Shown: positions 52,216-61,797 of the stretch, in pieces
Layout of the letters: each line of letters opens with the position of its first letter
Position numbering within the stretch: the first letter of the stretch is position 1
Source: Clostridia bacterium
Lineage (GTDB): Bacteria > Bacillota > Clostridia > Acetivibrionales > STF1-152
Direction of reading: 5' to 3'
DNA: 64,000 bases
NCBI GenBank assembly: GCA_028280575.1
Contig: JANQLN010000077.1
Location: forward strand, 23,669-87,668
Translations under genes and position numbers: made by a program
Notes under the pieces: model-generated
The model's input: the letters and a program-made list of their open reading frames with translations, nothing else
Told to the model about the DNA's origin: nothing
Databases searched by the model: none

Positions 52216-53187
52216 TTATTTTTTGTTCCTGCAGCACTCATCATATGCCTTTATTATTTTTTGAACCAGTTCATGCCTTACAACATCCTTTTCCGTAAGT
52301 CTTATAAACTCTATGCCATCTATTTTGTTGAGTATTTTCATTACCTCTTTAAGCCCTGATTTTTTATCTCCCGGTAAATCAACCTGGGTAATATCTCCTG
52401 TTATCACCGCTTTAGAACCAACCCCTATTCTTGTCAGGAACATTTTCATCTGCTGGTTTGTCGTATTCTGTGCCTCATCAAGTATTATAAAAGAATCATC
52501 AAGGGTCCTTCCTCTCATATACGCTAAAGGAGCAACCTCTATCATTCCTTTTTCAAGGTATTTTTGATATGTCTCTGCTCCCATTATTTCATAAAGTGAA
52601 TCATATAAAGGCCTTAAATACGGGTCTACTTTGTTTTGAAGGTCTCCCGGCAGAAAGCCCAGCTTTTCCCCAGCTTCAACAGCCGGTCTTGTAAGGATTA
52701 TCCTGTTGACTATCCTGCTTTTGAATGCCATAGCCGCCATTGCAACTGCAAGAAATGTTTTTCCAGTACCTGCAGGGCCTATTCCAAAAACAATATCCTT
52801 ATTTCTTATTGCATTTACATAATGCTTTTGCCCTACTGTTTTTGCCCTGATTTTCCTGCCTCGTGAAGTCAGGCATATAATATCTGTATAATATGATTCT
52901 TCATCCTCCGTATTTGTATCCTGGGAAGCAAGGCCGACAAGATAGCTGACGGTTTGCTTGGTTATTAAATCTCCCTGGAGGGACATATCAAGCAGCTTGC
53001 TTATCACACCCGATGCTTTTTCTATGTTTCCATGTTCTCCTTGAACCCTGATTTCTCCGCCTCTATATAATATTTTTACATTAAATTCTTTTTCAATCAC
53101 CTTGATATTTTCATCACAATAACCAAAAATATTAATTGCATCATCCAGCCTGTCGAATTCCAGAATTTTTTCCATTGTGTTGTCCAA
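52216..53187 (-). CDS. phoH: PhoH-family ATPase
   Basis: GIGPAGTGKTFLAVAMA, DEAQNTTNQQMKMFLTRIG. Confidence 0.97.
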   Translation of the reverse strand: MDNTMEKILEFDRLDDAINIFGYCDENIKVIEKEFNVKILYRGGEIRVQGEHGNIEKASGVISKLLDMSLQGDLITKQTVSYLVGLASQDTNTEDEESYYTDIICLTSRGRKIRAKTVGQKHYVNAIRNKDIVFGIGPAGTGKTFLAVAMAAMAFKSRIVNRIILTRPAVEAGEKLGFLPGDLQNKVDPYLRPLYDSLYEIMGAETYQKYLEKGMIEVAPLAYMRGRTLDDSFIILDEAQNTTNQQMKMFLTRIGVGSKAVITGDITQVDLPGDKKSGLKEVMKILNKIDGIEFIRLTEKDVVRHELVQKIIKAYDECCRNKK

Positions 53188-54411
53188 TCAATATCCTCCA
53201 ATCTTTTGTTTAACCCCTATACTTTCAAGGCATTCTATTAATACACTGGCATTAAGATTGCCTTTTTCATCTTGAACAAACTCCAGGGATGTTTGACTTA
53301 TTACCGCATTTTCAGGTATGGTCTCCAATGCTTTGCTATATGCATTGTCGCCTGCTATCTGTTTTGCTTCCTGCATATCAATTTCCCTTTCAAATTCATT
53401 GATTTCAGAATATTTATCACTTATAACAGCAAAGGGCAAAATAAAATTTTCACCTATTCTTATGTTCTTTTTTACAGATGTCAATTCATACTTTTCAAAG
53501 TTAACCCTTCCTGCCGGAATATTTATTGTTTTGGCAAACAGCTCCAGCGCATATCTATTCTCCACCTCTCCTGTTTTAACCTGCTCTTTAATTACACGGC
53601 TGACAATTGAACTTCCTTCATACCACGTCCTGGCTTTAACTTCTGCTATGGCATGAACAAGCTTATTCTCAGTTTTTTCAATACTGTTTTCCAGAATACC
53701 TGATACCAAAATTTGGCCTTTTGTTACCGTATCGCCAATCTTTACAAGCTCTTGCCCTTTTTTTACAACAATGTTTTCTATCATACCGTCTTTTGCTGCA
53801 ATTATACTGCATGGAGTATCCAGTGATATTAACTCGGGAGGTTTTATTCTCTCCGCCACCGAAATTTTCAGTTTAGTCCCTTTTACTTCAACTCCGGCCC
53901 AGGCAAGGTCACCTAATTTTAACATTAACAGTCTTACCAATTCTTTTGTATCAATTTTGTATTTAAGTATTCCTGCTTTAATACCCTGTTCCGTTAATAC
54001 CTCTGTTATCTTCTCCGTATCAATTTTATCATTTCCTCTTATTTCCACATTCCATATGAAGGAGCTCATCAAATTCAATAAAATAATAAAAACAACTGCT
54101 CCTGCCAAAAATGCCTTCCTTTTTTTATATCTGCCGATTATAAAAGGTAATCCCTTCTTTTTTCCGATTCTTACCTTACACCCTGTTTTTTTAGCAACGG
54201 GCCTAAGCTTTTTAAAACCTTTTATACCGATATTCATTTTCATTGAGGAGTTTCCCTCACGTCTGATATTCCAGAGAAATATCTGCCTGTGGGTACATAT
54301 ATTCAAAAATTTCTCTAAAAAATATCCTTCAACTATAATAATAACATATCCCTTTAAATAATTCCATATCCTATGTATCAGCATTTTCTTAAACATACAC
54401 CTCACATACAT
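53188..54411 (-). CDS. yqfD: Sporulation protein YqfD (true start probably internal)
   Basis: Single TM then POTRA-like domain; adjacent to yqfC and phoH. Confidence 0.88.
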   Translation of the reverse strand: MYVRCMFKKMLIHRIWNYLKGYVIIIVEGYFLEKFLNICTHRQIFLWNIRREGNSSMKMNIGIKGFKKLRPVAKKTGCKVRIGKKKGLPFIIGRYKKRKAFLAGAVVFIILLNLMSSFIWNVEIRGNDKIDTEKITEVLTEQGIKAGILKYKIDTKELVRLLMLKLGDLAWAGVEVKGTKLKISVAERIKPPELISLDTPCSIIAAKDGMIENIVVKKGQELVKIGDTVTKGQILVSGILENSIEKTENKLVHAIAEVKARTWYEGSSIVSRVIKEQVKTGEVENRYALELFAKTINIPAGRVNFEKYELTSVKKNIRIGENFILPFAVISDKYSEINEFEREIDMQEAKQIAGDNAYSKALETIPENAVISQTSLEFVQDEKGNLNASVLIECLESIGVKQKIGGY

Positions 54412-54753
54412 TCATAGAAATTCCAGTTGTTTGATTTCTCCTGTAATCATTACATCTTCACTTGTAATTTCCAGAATACTCATATTAAGACCGTTCAGGC
54501 TCACTATTCCACATCCTGTATTAAGCCGTATTCTCTCAACTCCATATTCAATTACTCCTTTGTAATTTTCAACGATTAAAGATTTATTTCCCATCATAAC
54601 CAACTGGGGCATATCAAGTATTATTTCAGCAGGTAATTCAAATACTTTTGATACCTTTTCCTTGACGGTAACCTTTGCTTTTCTTTTCTTTTTTTTATAA
54701 TTATTTTTTTTATTATATTTTTTCTTTATATCAATCACCTCAAAACCCTGCAA
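54412..54753 (-). CDS. yqfC: Sporulation protein YqfC
   Basis: VFELPAEIILDMPQLVMMGNKSLIVENYKGVIEY. Confidence 0.88.
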   Translation of the reverse strand: MQGFEVIDIKKKYNKKNNYKKKKRKAKVTVKEKVSKVFELPAEIILDMPQLVMMGNKSLIVENYKGVIEYGVERIRLNTGCGIVSLNGLNMSILEITSEDVMITGEIKQLEFL

Positions 54754-54757
54754 TATT

Positions 54758-55663
54758 TCAATATGCCTTAACTATTTCATTAATGTCTCCAAATTCATAA
54801 CCCTGTCTTTTAAGCTCCTTAATAATACCGTCAAGGGCGTCCGCGTTATCTTTTGAAACCGCATGAAGCAATATCACGGCGCCGTTATGAATATTGGATA
54901 CTACTTTGTCAAATGCATATTCGGCGCCCCTGGTTTTATCTTTATACCAGTCATCATAGGCAAAACTCCAAAAAAGGTTGACATATCCAAGCCTATTGGT
55001 TATATCCAGTGTCCTTTCACTGTATTCTCCTTTAGGAGGCCTTAAGAACTTCATGTCTTTATTGAATTTTTCCTTGAAAGCCCTTTCCAGCTCTATCAGC
55101 TCATTTTCAATTTCTGTATTGCTTATTGCCGGAAGGCTTGGATGATGCACCGTATGATTACCCACCGTATGACCTTCCTCCACCATTCTCCTTACAAGAT
55201 CCTGGTGGCCTTTCAAATAAGGACCGGTTATGAAAAATGCGGCTTTAACATTATTGGCGGAAAGCACATCAAGAATTTTAGGGGTGTAACCATTTTCATA
55301 CCCTTCGTCAAAAGTCAAGTATATTGTTTTTTTCTCAATATCTCCAATGTATTTGCCATTGTATTTTTCCAAAAGGGCAGGAGCTCCAGGGTCGGCCTGG
55401 GGGGGTAAATTATCCTTGTTTCTTTTTATTCCCCACCTCAGTATACTGCTCGCTTTGTCAGCGGAAGTATAAATATCTTTAGCATCAGGAAATAGGCTTG
55501 CATCACCGGATACCATTTCATCGAAATGGGCAGGGTCATATCCGGTTGTATAAATATTTGAAGAAAAGTGTTCATTCTCCGGTCTGTCCGGATATGCGCT
55601 GAAATATATATAAGAAGCGGCTATAAAAATTGTCACTAAACCCACTGTTAATTTTCCAAGCAT
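54758..55663 (-). CDS. pdaA: Polysaccharide deacetylase, PdaA-like
   Basis: YLTFDEGYENGYTPKIL, GNHTVHHPSLP, LRPPKGEYSE, ILLHAVS. Confidence 0.88.
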   Translation of the reverse strand: MLGKLTVGLVTIFIAASYIYFSAYPDRPENEHFSSNIYTTGYDPAHFDEMVSGDASLFPDAKDIYTSADKASSILRWGIKRNKDNLPPQADPGAPALLEKYNGKYIGDIEKKTIYLTFDEGYENGYTPKILDVLSANNVKAAFFITGPYLKGHQDLVRRMVEEGHTVGNHTVHHPSLPAISNTEIENELIELERAFKEKFNKDMKFLRPPKGEYSERTLDITNRLGYVNLFWSFAYDDWYKDKTRGAEYAFDKVVSNIHNGAVILLHAVSKDNADALDGIIKELKRQGYEFGDINEIVKAY

Positions 55664-55830
55664 TCAAATACCCCCTTAAAAAAAATAGGTAAAAATTCTA
55701 TTATTACTATTCTATATTTGAATACTTAAAAAAATTACTTGTTAATCAAGGAATAAATAATTATCATAACAGTAAGAAAATTGTTATTAATATTAAAAAG
55801 CAACAGCTTTATACTGTATTAATCAGATGT

Positions 55831-56532
55831 TCATTCTGCTTCAACAGGAGTCAGCAAATCGGTTTTTATTACCGTTCCGTCATCACGTACGGCAGGAGTA
55901 ACAATACTCGACGACTTTTCTACCCCAACCTTAAAGCCATAGCTGATAAATCCCTCTATAACTCCGCCTATCATTTTTAATGAATGCTCCATTTTTTCAG
56001 GATCGCCTATTGCCTTAATTACATAAGGCTCAAATATCTGATTGCTGTTTACCATTATATATGAGTTTGACACTGCACGGATTTCCGACATTGCAACAAT
56101 TCTTTCATCATTTATGGATATAGCCTGTGCATCCGCCGCCCTTAGCTCATTTATAAGAAGCAGAAGGTCCGCACCCTGAACATTAAACGTAGTGCCGCTG
56201 CTCAAGGTGATAAAAAGCCCCGAACCGCTTACAGGCAGAGTTCCTGCAAACATTTTTGTTTTTATCAATCTATTTTTAAGATCTTCTTCAATATTACCCA
56301 CATTTTCATACTGCTCATTTATTCCTTTTAATTCTTTAAGCCTGTTTTCAAGGTTATAATTTTTATTTTGAAGGTTTATTATTTCATCCTTTAGCTCTTC
56401 TTCTCTTTTGTTTTGAAATGCGGAAAGCTTTCTATTATTATTTATACTCTTAAACTGGACCGCTATCATAAATCCCAATAAAATACAAACAATGGTAATT
56501 GCAGTATTTCTACTTATTTTATTGATTATCAT
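55831..56532 (-). CDS. DUF881 family protein
   Basis: TM + coiled coil + LINELRAADAQAISINDERIVAMSEI. Confidence 0.93.
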   Translation of the reverse strand: MIINKISRNTAITIVCILLGFMIAVQFKSINNNRKLSAFQNKREEELKDEIINLQNKNYNLENRLKELKGINEQYENVGNIEEDLKNRLIKTKMFAGTLPVSGSGLFITLSSGTTFNVQGADLLLLINELRAADAQAISINDERIVAMSEIRAVSNSYIMVNSNQIFEPYVIKAIGDPEKMEHSLKMIGGVIEGFISYGFKVGVEKSSSIVTPAVRDDGTVIKTDLLTPVEAE

Positions 56533-57398
56533 TTTACTACCTCCAATTTGTTTATAAAAGCGTCGAGGCCTTTTTCTCCTGTTTTCAGCGCAGGAATAAA
56601 TACATTATTTGAAGTTTTAACTTCAACTCTTATTTTATCCCTCAGCAAAAAAGCAATTCTCTGGCTGTTGTTAACAGCTCTGTTAAGCTTATCGGGGTCT
56701 CCTATGACTTTTATTATATATGGAACACTATACCGGTTTTTATTAATTCTGATTGTAGGACCTGCACACACCTGTTCACTGGTTGCAACAATACGTTCTC
56801 CATTTATGGAAATTGCCTGTGCACCTGCTATTTTCAACTCATTTAGAATTTCCTTGATATCTACATCATGTATTAACAAGGAATTGGGTATTTCGTCTTT
56901 TCTCGCTATCGCATCATCCAGTTTAATTATTAACCCGGGTCCTTTGACGTCAATAAGACAGCCCTTTAGCATTTCCGTTTTTCTTTCATAGTATTGCTCT
57001 CTCAGTGGAATATTATCATGCTGTTGAGCATAATCAAGCACCAGCTTATCTGCTTTGTCCGATTCTATCTTTATCAGGTCTTCCAATTCCCTGTACTTGT
57101 TTTTTTGCATTTCCAACTGCTCAATAAGCTTTTCTACTTTCAAAACCTTTTGAGCGCTGCTTTTCCTGTTATCAATAGTACTTCTAATTTGTACGGTAAT
57201 AATTGTTCCCAGAACAAGGAATGTTATAAACATCATATACCCCTTGCCTTTTCTATTCATTATCATATCCCCCAGCATTCTATATGGAACATCTTTAATT
57301 CTTGCGATACGGCCTATTTTAAATACACAAGAATTTTCTATTATGACGCTGCATATATTCATATAATATATTTTACTTCTAAAAATATCTGTTTTCAA
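56529..57398 (-). CDS. DUF881 family protein, second copy (true start probably MIMNRKGKGYMMF near 57269)
   Basis: ILNELKIAGAQAISINGERIVATSEQVCAGPTIRINK. Confidence 0.9.
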   Translation of the reverse strand: MKTDIFRSKIYYMNICSVIIENSCVFKIGRIARIKDVPYRMLGDMIMNRKGKGYMMFITFLVLGTIITVQIRSTIDNRKSSAQKVLKVEKLIEQLEMQKNKYRELEDLIKIESDKADKLVLDYAQQHDNIPLREQYYERKTEMLKGCLIDVKGPGLIIKLDDAIARKDEIPNSLLIHDVDIKEILNELKIAGAQAISINGERIVATSEQVCAGPTIRINKNRYSVPYIIKVIGDPDKLNRAVNNSQRIAFLLRDKIRVEVKTSNNVFIPALKTGEKGLDAFINKLEVVK

Positions 57399-57435
57399 GT
57401 GTATTCCTTATAAAAAGCAAATTGCGCTCATCATA

Positions 57436-57557
57436 AAGCAATTTGCGCCTTAATCAATTTCAAGCAAGGAGCATACTAAATGCTGTATATGCTGTATTAT
57501 TCATACTACTAAATTTAGTATGCTCCATTAAGAAAATCATAACATAAGCAAATTGCT
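57436..57557. mobile_element. MITE-like element, copy B (inverted relative to copy A)
   Basis: AAGCAATTTGCGCC...CATAAGCAAATTGCT; flanks ATCATA (57430-57435) and CTCATA (57558-57563). Confidence 0.8.
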
Positions 57558-57577
57558 CTCATAAGCTGCCACTTGAC

Positions 57578-57628
57578 AAAATGCAAAATATATATTACCT
57601 TTAAAATGTAATATATATTTTGCATTTT
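57578..57628. promoter_or_regulatory. 21-bp perfect inverted repeat upstream of ABC exporter genes
   Basis: AAAATGCAAAATATATATTAC-9 nt-GTAATATATATTTTGCATTTT. Confidence 0.75.
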
Positions 57629-57687
57629 AGCATTGCGGCAAATAAAAATATGTTGGGAAATATTATAAGAAGGAGTGGTCAAAATAC

Positions 57688-58443
57688 ATGCTTGATATAT
57701 GTAATCTTGTAAAAAACTATGGCAAAAAACAGGCAGTTAAAGGAATAAATTTTACAGTCAATCCGGGAGAAATTTTTGGTTTTTTAGGCCATAACGGAGC
57801 AGGAAAAACAACAACTATCAAGATTAGCTCAGGACTTTTAAAACCTACATCGGGAACTGTAAAAATATGCGGGTATGATATAGTAAGCCAGCCTGTGGAA
57901 GCAAAAAAAAATCTCGGATATGTTCCTGAAGCTCCCTATTTATATAACAAGCTGACAGGCCGTGAGTTTTTAAGCATGGTTTCGGGTATATATATGAAAA
58001 ATTCATATGATCTGGCAAAAAAAAGGATCAACAGTTTACTGGGACAGTTCCAGATGTCAAATGATGCGGATAAACTTATAGGCAGCTATTCCCAGGGTAT
58101 GCGCCGAAAAATAACCTTATGTGCCGCTCTGTTGCACAAACCAAAAGTGATTCTTCTTGATGAGCCGACTTCCGGGCTTGATGCCGTGAGTGCCAAAGCT
58201 GCAAAGGACATGTTCAGAAAACATGCAAATGAAAATGCAGCCGTGCTTCTTACAACACATATACTGGAAATTGCTGAAAGAATCTGTGACAGGATAGGAG
58301 TCATTTACCAGGGAGAATTGATTGCGGCAGGCACGCTGGATGAGCTTAAGGAAAGGGCATCATCTCCGGGCTCCACACTGGAGGATATATTCATGGAGCT
58401 TACGCAGGAAAACAAAAATGAAACTGAAAAGGGTGAGGATTGA
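57688..58443 (+). CDS. ABC transporter ATP-binding protein
   Basis: GHNGAGKTTTIK, SYSQGMRRKITLCAALLHKPKVILLDEPTSGLD. Confidence 0.96.
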   Translation: MLDICNLVKNYGKKQAVKGINFTVNPGEIFGFLGHNGAGKTTTIKISSGLLKPTSGTVKICGYDIVSQPVEAKKNLGYVPEAPYLYNKLTGREFLSMVSGIYMKNSYDLAKKRINSLLGQFQMSNDADKLIGSYSQGMRRKITLCAALLHKPKVILLDEPTSGLDAVSAKAAKDMFRKHANENAAVLLTTHILEIAERICDRIGVIYQGELIAAGTLDELKERASSPGSTLEDIFMELTQENKNETEKGED

Positions 58444-60104
58444 TGGATTATCTCATGTGGTTTTTGAAATTGAGGCTTTTGTCTGTGCGAAACAGCTTGT
58501 GGATAGATAAAAACAGGATTATGAGGACTGTAAAAATCGGTATAATTATAATATGTGCTCAAATACTGTTGGTATATTTGTTTAAAAATTATATATTTGA
58601 CGGATTGCTGCCTTCCGGTGAAACTGGGACAAAAGCTTTGCTTTTAATACTCTTTACAGGAGTTGTGATCTGGATATATTTTATTTCTTTTGTTGACAGC
58701 ATAAGCAATATCATCCGGAATTTGTACAGGTCACCGGACCTGAATTACCTGATGTCCCTTCCGGTGCCGGTAAACAATGTTTTCATGTCCAAATATGCAG
58801 AATATATTTTTAACAGCATCAAAGTCAAAATCTTTATAATATTTCCATTCCTTGCTGCAATGGGATGGTCCGTATCAGCACCATGGTTTTTTTATCTTCT
58901 CATAATACCTTTTTATTTCCTGATATCGATTATTCCATGTACAATAGGAATTATTATCGGTATGCTAAGTTTAAGGGTAATTTCTACAAAAATATTAACC
59001 AAGATCACCATGTTTCTTTCCTTTGCAATTAATATTGTGTTTGTAGTCATTCTGTCGGATAAGGTAAAAGAAATATCTCCTTTGTACATAAAAAATCTTA
59101 TGGAATTTATTGAAAAGCCCTTTATATCAGATATTGTACCTGTAACGGCAGGTGTCAGGATATTATTTTTTTCTGCTTTCCAGGAGCCGGGAGGGTTTTT
59201 TGCATCTTTGAGCTCATTTGCAGTGATTACTTTTTTATTTATAATATTTATATTCTTTTTATCTCGAAAGCTTTTTTACGAAGGGTGGAGTAAAAGCCAG
59301 CATTCCGAATCGAAAGTCTATAAAATGGAATCCTCCAAATCCGGCAATTTAGAAAAAACTTACAGTAATTCAGCATGGAGCTGGATTAAAGGGGAATGGA
59401 AAATGGCTTTAAGAAATCACGAAATGCTTATGGGAGCTTTTTTATTATTACTGTTTTTTGGCATAACGTTAATTCTATTTATTTTCAAAGGCTACCTTTC
59501 GGCAAATCCTTTACTGGCACTCTATATTTTAATAGGTATAGCAGTCATATTCAATATTATGGCAGTTTCAATACCCTTTAACCCCATAGAAATAGCAGCA
59601 GACAAAAGCCTTACAAAGAAAAGATTCTGGCTGCTTAAAGTGATGCCTTTAAATGGTCTCAAGATATTTCACATGCAGTGTACCATGATTTTCATACCAG
59701 GTTATCTGATAAGCCTTTTAGGGATAACCATATTTTCGGCTGTGAAGTCAATCCCTTTGCCTGTAATACTTATATCCGGACTGGCACTGCTGGTTATACT
59801 CTATGGGAGTGCCGCACTATATACGGCCCTGGAAATTATGCTTATGGAAAAATTTTTTGAAGATACCAGGTTCGTAGGAGACTTTTTAAGCATTGTATTG
59901 CCTGTGGTCTACGGAGTCCTTTCCGTAGGTCCCATGATTTTGTTTATTTTAAAAGATATTCCTGTAGATATATGGATGGTTTCAAGATTAAGCAATGTGT
60001 TAAGCTTGCCCTATGCCATAGCAGCTTCTGCCGTCACAGTTATTATAACATTTTTACTCTCAAGGAGGATTAGCGCAGCGGTATGGGATAAAATTGAAAT
60101 ATAA
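58440..60104 (+). CDS. ABC exporter permease
   Basis: About 554-aa multi-TM protein coupled to the ATPase gene. Confidence 0.8.
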   Translation: MMDYLMWFLKLRLLSVRNSLWIDKNRIMRTVKIGIIIICAQILLVYLFKNYIFDGLLPSGETGTKALLLILFTGVVIWIYFISFVDSISNIIRNLYRSPDLNYLMSLPVPVNNVFMSKYAEYIFNSIKVKIFIIFPFLAAMGWSVSAPWFFYLLIIPFYFLISIIPCTIGIIIGMLSLRVISTKILTKITMFLSFAINIVFVVILSDKVKEISPLYIKNLMEFIEKPFISDIVPVTAGVRILFFSAFQEPGGFFASLSSFAVITFLFIIFIFFLSRKLFYEGWSKSQHSESKVYKMESSKSGNLEKTYSNSAWSWIKGEWKMALRNHEMLMGAFLLLLFFGITLILFIFKGYLSANPLLALYILIGIAVIFNIMAVSIPFNPIEIAADKSLTKKRFWLLKVMPLNGLKIFHMQCTMIFIPGYLISLLGITIFSAVKSIPLPVILISGLALLVILYGSAALYTALEIMLMEKFFEDTRFVGDFLSIVLPVVYGVLSVGPMILFILKDIPVDIWMVSRLSNVLSLPYAIAASAVTVIITFLLSRRISAAVWDKIEI

Positions 60105-60433
60105 AGACAATCTGCCTGCATAGTGGTCTGTAAAAGGACGAAGCCTGTTGATTTATGCATATAATGAAACATTTACCAGTCCAATCATTAAAAAAATTTT
60201 TGGAAATAAAAAAGCTTGTTCTATAGGGATGAGGGGTATAAAGACATCACTTTTTAATATTGGATTTACGTTAAAGCAGGTCTGTTTTTCCGTCCGAATG
60301 GAACAATTAAGACGAAACGGAGCTGAAATATTTGTGATTTTGCGGTATACTTTACCGGTACATTATTTCGTGCCCAACATTTTAAATGGTGCTTAGCTTA
60401 GGTCATTTTAATGCTTATATGGCGAAATGACAG

Positions 60434-60457
60434 GATAGCCAAAAGGCTATTTTTTAT
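60434..60457 (+). terminator. Rho-independent terminator upstream of the ECF operon
   Basis: GATAGCCaaaaGGCTATTTTTTATA. Confidence 0.75.
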
Positions 60458-60484
60458 AACATTATAGTTAGCTCATTCTAACAT

Positions 60485-61117
60485 TTGGATATTATGGAGG
60501 AGGCAGAAAACATGCCCGAGACAAAACAGAGCAGGATTTTAAAAGGAAAAGAACTGATCACTATCGGTATCTTTTCGGCAATCTATTTTGCAATCAATTT
60601 CTTATTTATGCTTTTGGGAGCATTCCATCCGATAATGTGGATTTTTATGCCCGCTTTTATTGCCCTTTTTACAGGCATTCCCTTTATGATTATGACAGCC
60701 AAGGTTCAAAAACCCTTTGCAGTGGCAATAATGGGGGCTATTACTGCACTCATCTATTTTGCAACCGGACAGTTTACGATGGTGATTCTCATTACATTTG
60801 TGACTTCCTGTACCCTTGCGGAGATTTGCCGCCGGGCCACAAAATACAACAGCTTTTGGGGCAACACATTGGCCTTTGCTTTCTTCTCCTTAGGCATGAC
60901 GGGCTCACCCCTTCCTGTCTGGTTATTCCGGGATGATTTTTTTGCGCAGATCCGCGACCAGGGTATCCCGGCTGATTATCTCGTAAGCATAGAATCCCTT
61001 GCATCGACAGAGATGCTTTTTGCCATGTTAGCCGCCCCTTTTTTACTGGCGATTATCGGTTCTTTCATTGCAAAGGCCCTGACTAAAAAACACTTTAAAA
61101 AAGCCGGTATCGTATGA
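60485..61117 (+). CDS. ECF transporter S component, MptD/Trep_Strep-like family
   Basis: LKGKELITIGIFSAIYFAINFLFMLLGAFHPIMWIFMPAFIALFTGIPFMIM; followed by EcfT and dual ATPase. Confidence 0.8.
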   Translation: MDIMEEAENMPETKQSRILKGKELITIGIFSAIYFAINFLFMLLGAFHPIMWIFMPAFIALFTGIPFMIMTAKVQKPFAVAIMGAITALIYFATGQFTMVILITFVTSCTLAEICRRATKYNSFWGNTLAFAFFSLGMTGSPLPVWLFRDDFFAQIRDQGIPADYLVSIESLASTEMLFAMLAAPFLLAIIGSFIAKALTKKHFKKAGIV

Positions 61118-61797
61118 GTGTAAAAGACATAAAAAAGACAAACTTGCCCATTGACCCAAGAAGTGCAATTTTGCTTTTATTTATTGCCAACGTTGTCGGG
61201 TTTATGCAGGATTCGCTTTTAGTCGAATTTGCGACATTTACCGCGCTTACCATTCTTCTGGTCTATTGCGGCTGCGTCAGGCAGGGCCTGAAGTGGGGCC
61301 TGATATTCGGGCTGGTGCTTGCATTACAATATCATATATTTCTTATAGTGCCTCCATTTGTTGCCGCTTCGTTTACAGTCCTTTTCGTCTATATACGGAA
61401 GATGCTTCCGTGCCTTATGATCGGCACTATTATTGTACGGAAGATACATATGCGCTATCTGCTTCTTGCACTGCGCAAATGGCGTGTTCCACAAAAGCTG
61501 ATCATTCCCCTTTCCGTAACCCTGCGTTATTTTCCTGCCATCAAGGAGGAAATTATGCACATACGGGATGCTATGAAGCTTCGTCGTATTAATGGCATCG
61601 AAAGGTTCGAATGCCTGGTTGTGCCTCTTATTGTTTCGGCGGCAGGTACGGCGGAGGAGCTCGCGGCGGCAGCGGTAACAAGGGGTATTGATAATCCTGT
61701 CAAGAAAACGAGTGCGGTCGATATCCGCTTTTCGCCTATTGACTATATTAGCCTTGCAGCCGGTGTTTTGCTGGTTGGGGCAGCCTTTTGTCTCTAA
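61114..61797 (+). CDS. ECF transporter transmembrane component (EcfT/CbiQ)
   Basis: LRYFPAIKEEIMHIRDAMKLRRI; AAAVTRGID. Confidence 0.9.
   Translation: MSVKDIKKTNLPIDPRSAILLLFIANVVGFMQDSLLVEFATFTALTILLVYCGCVRQGLKWGLIFGLVLALQYHIFLIVPPFVAASFTVLFVYIRKMLPCLMIGTIIVRKIHMRYLLLALRKWRVPQKLIIPLSVTLRYFPAIKEEIMHIRDAMKLRRINGIERFECLVVPLIVSAAGTAEELAAAAVTRGIDNPVKKTSAVDIRFSPIDYISLAAGVLLVGAAFCL

Noticed and set aside
60148-60396. 82-aa plus-strand ORF upstream of the ECF operon
   Set aside because: No ribosome binding site or recognisable domain; more likely leader/intergenic sequence
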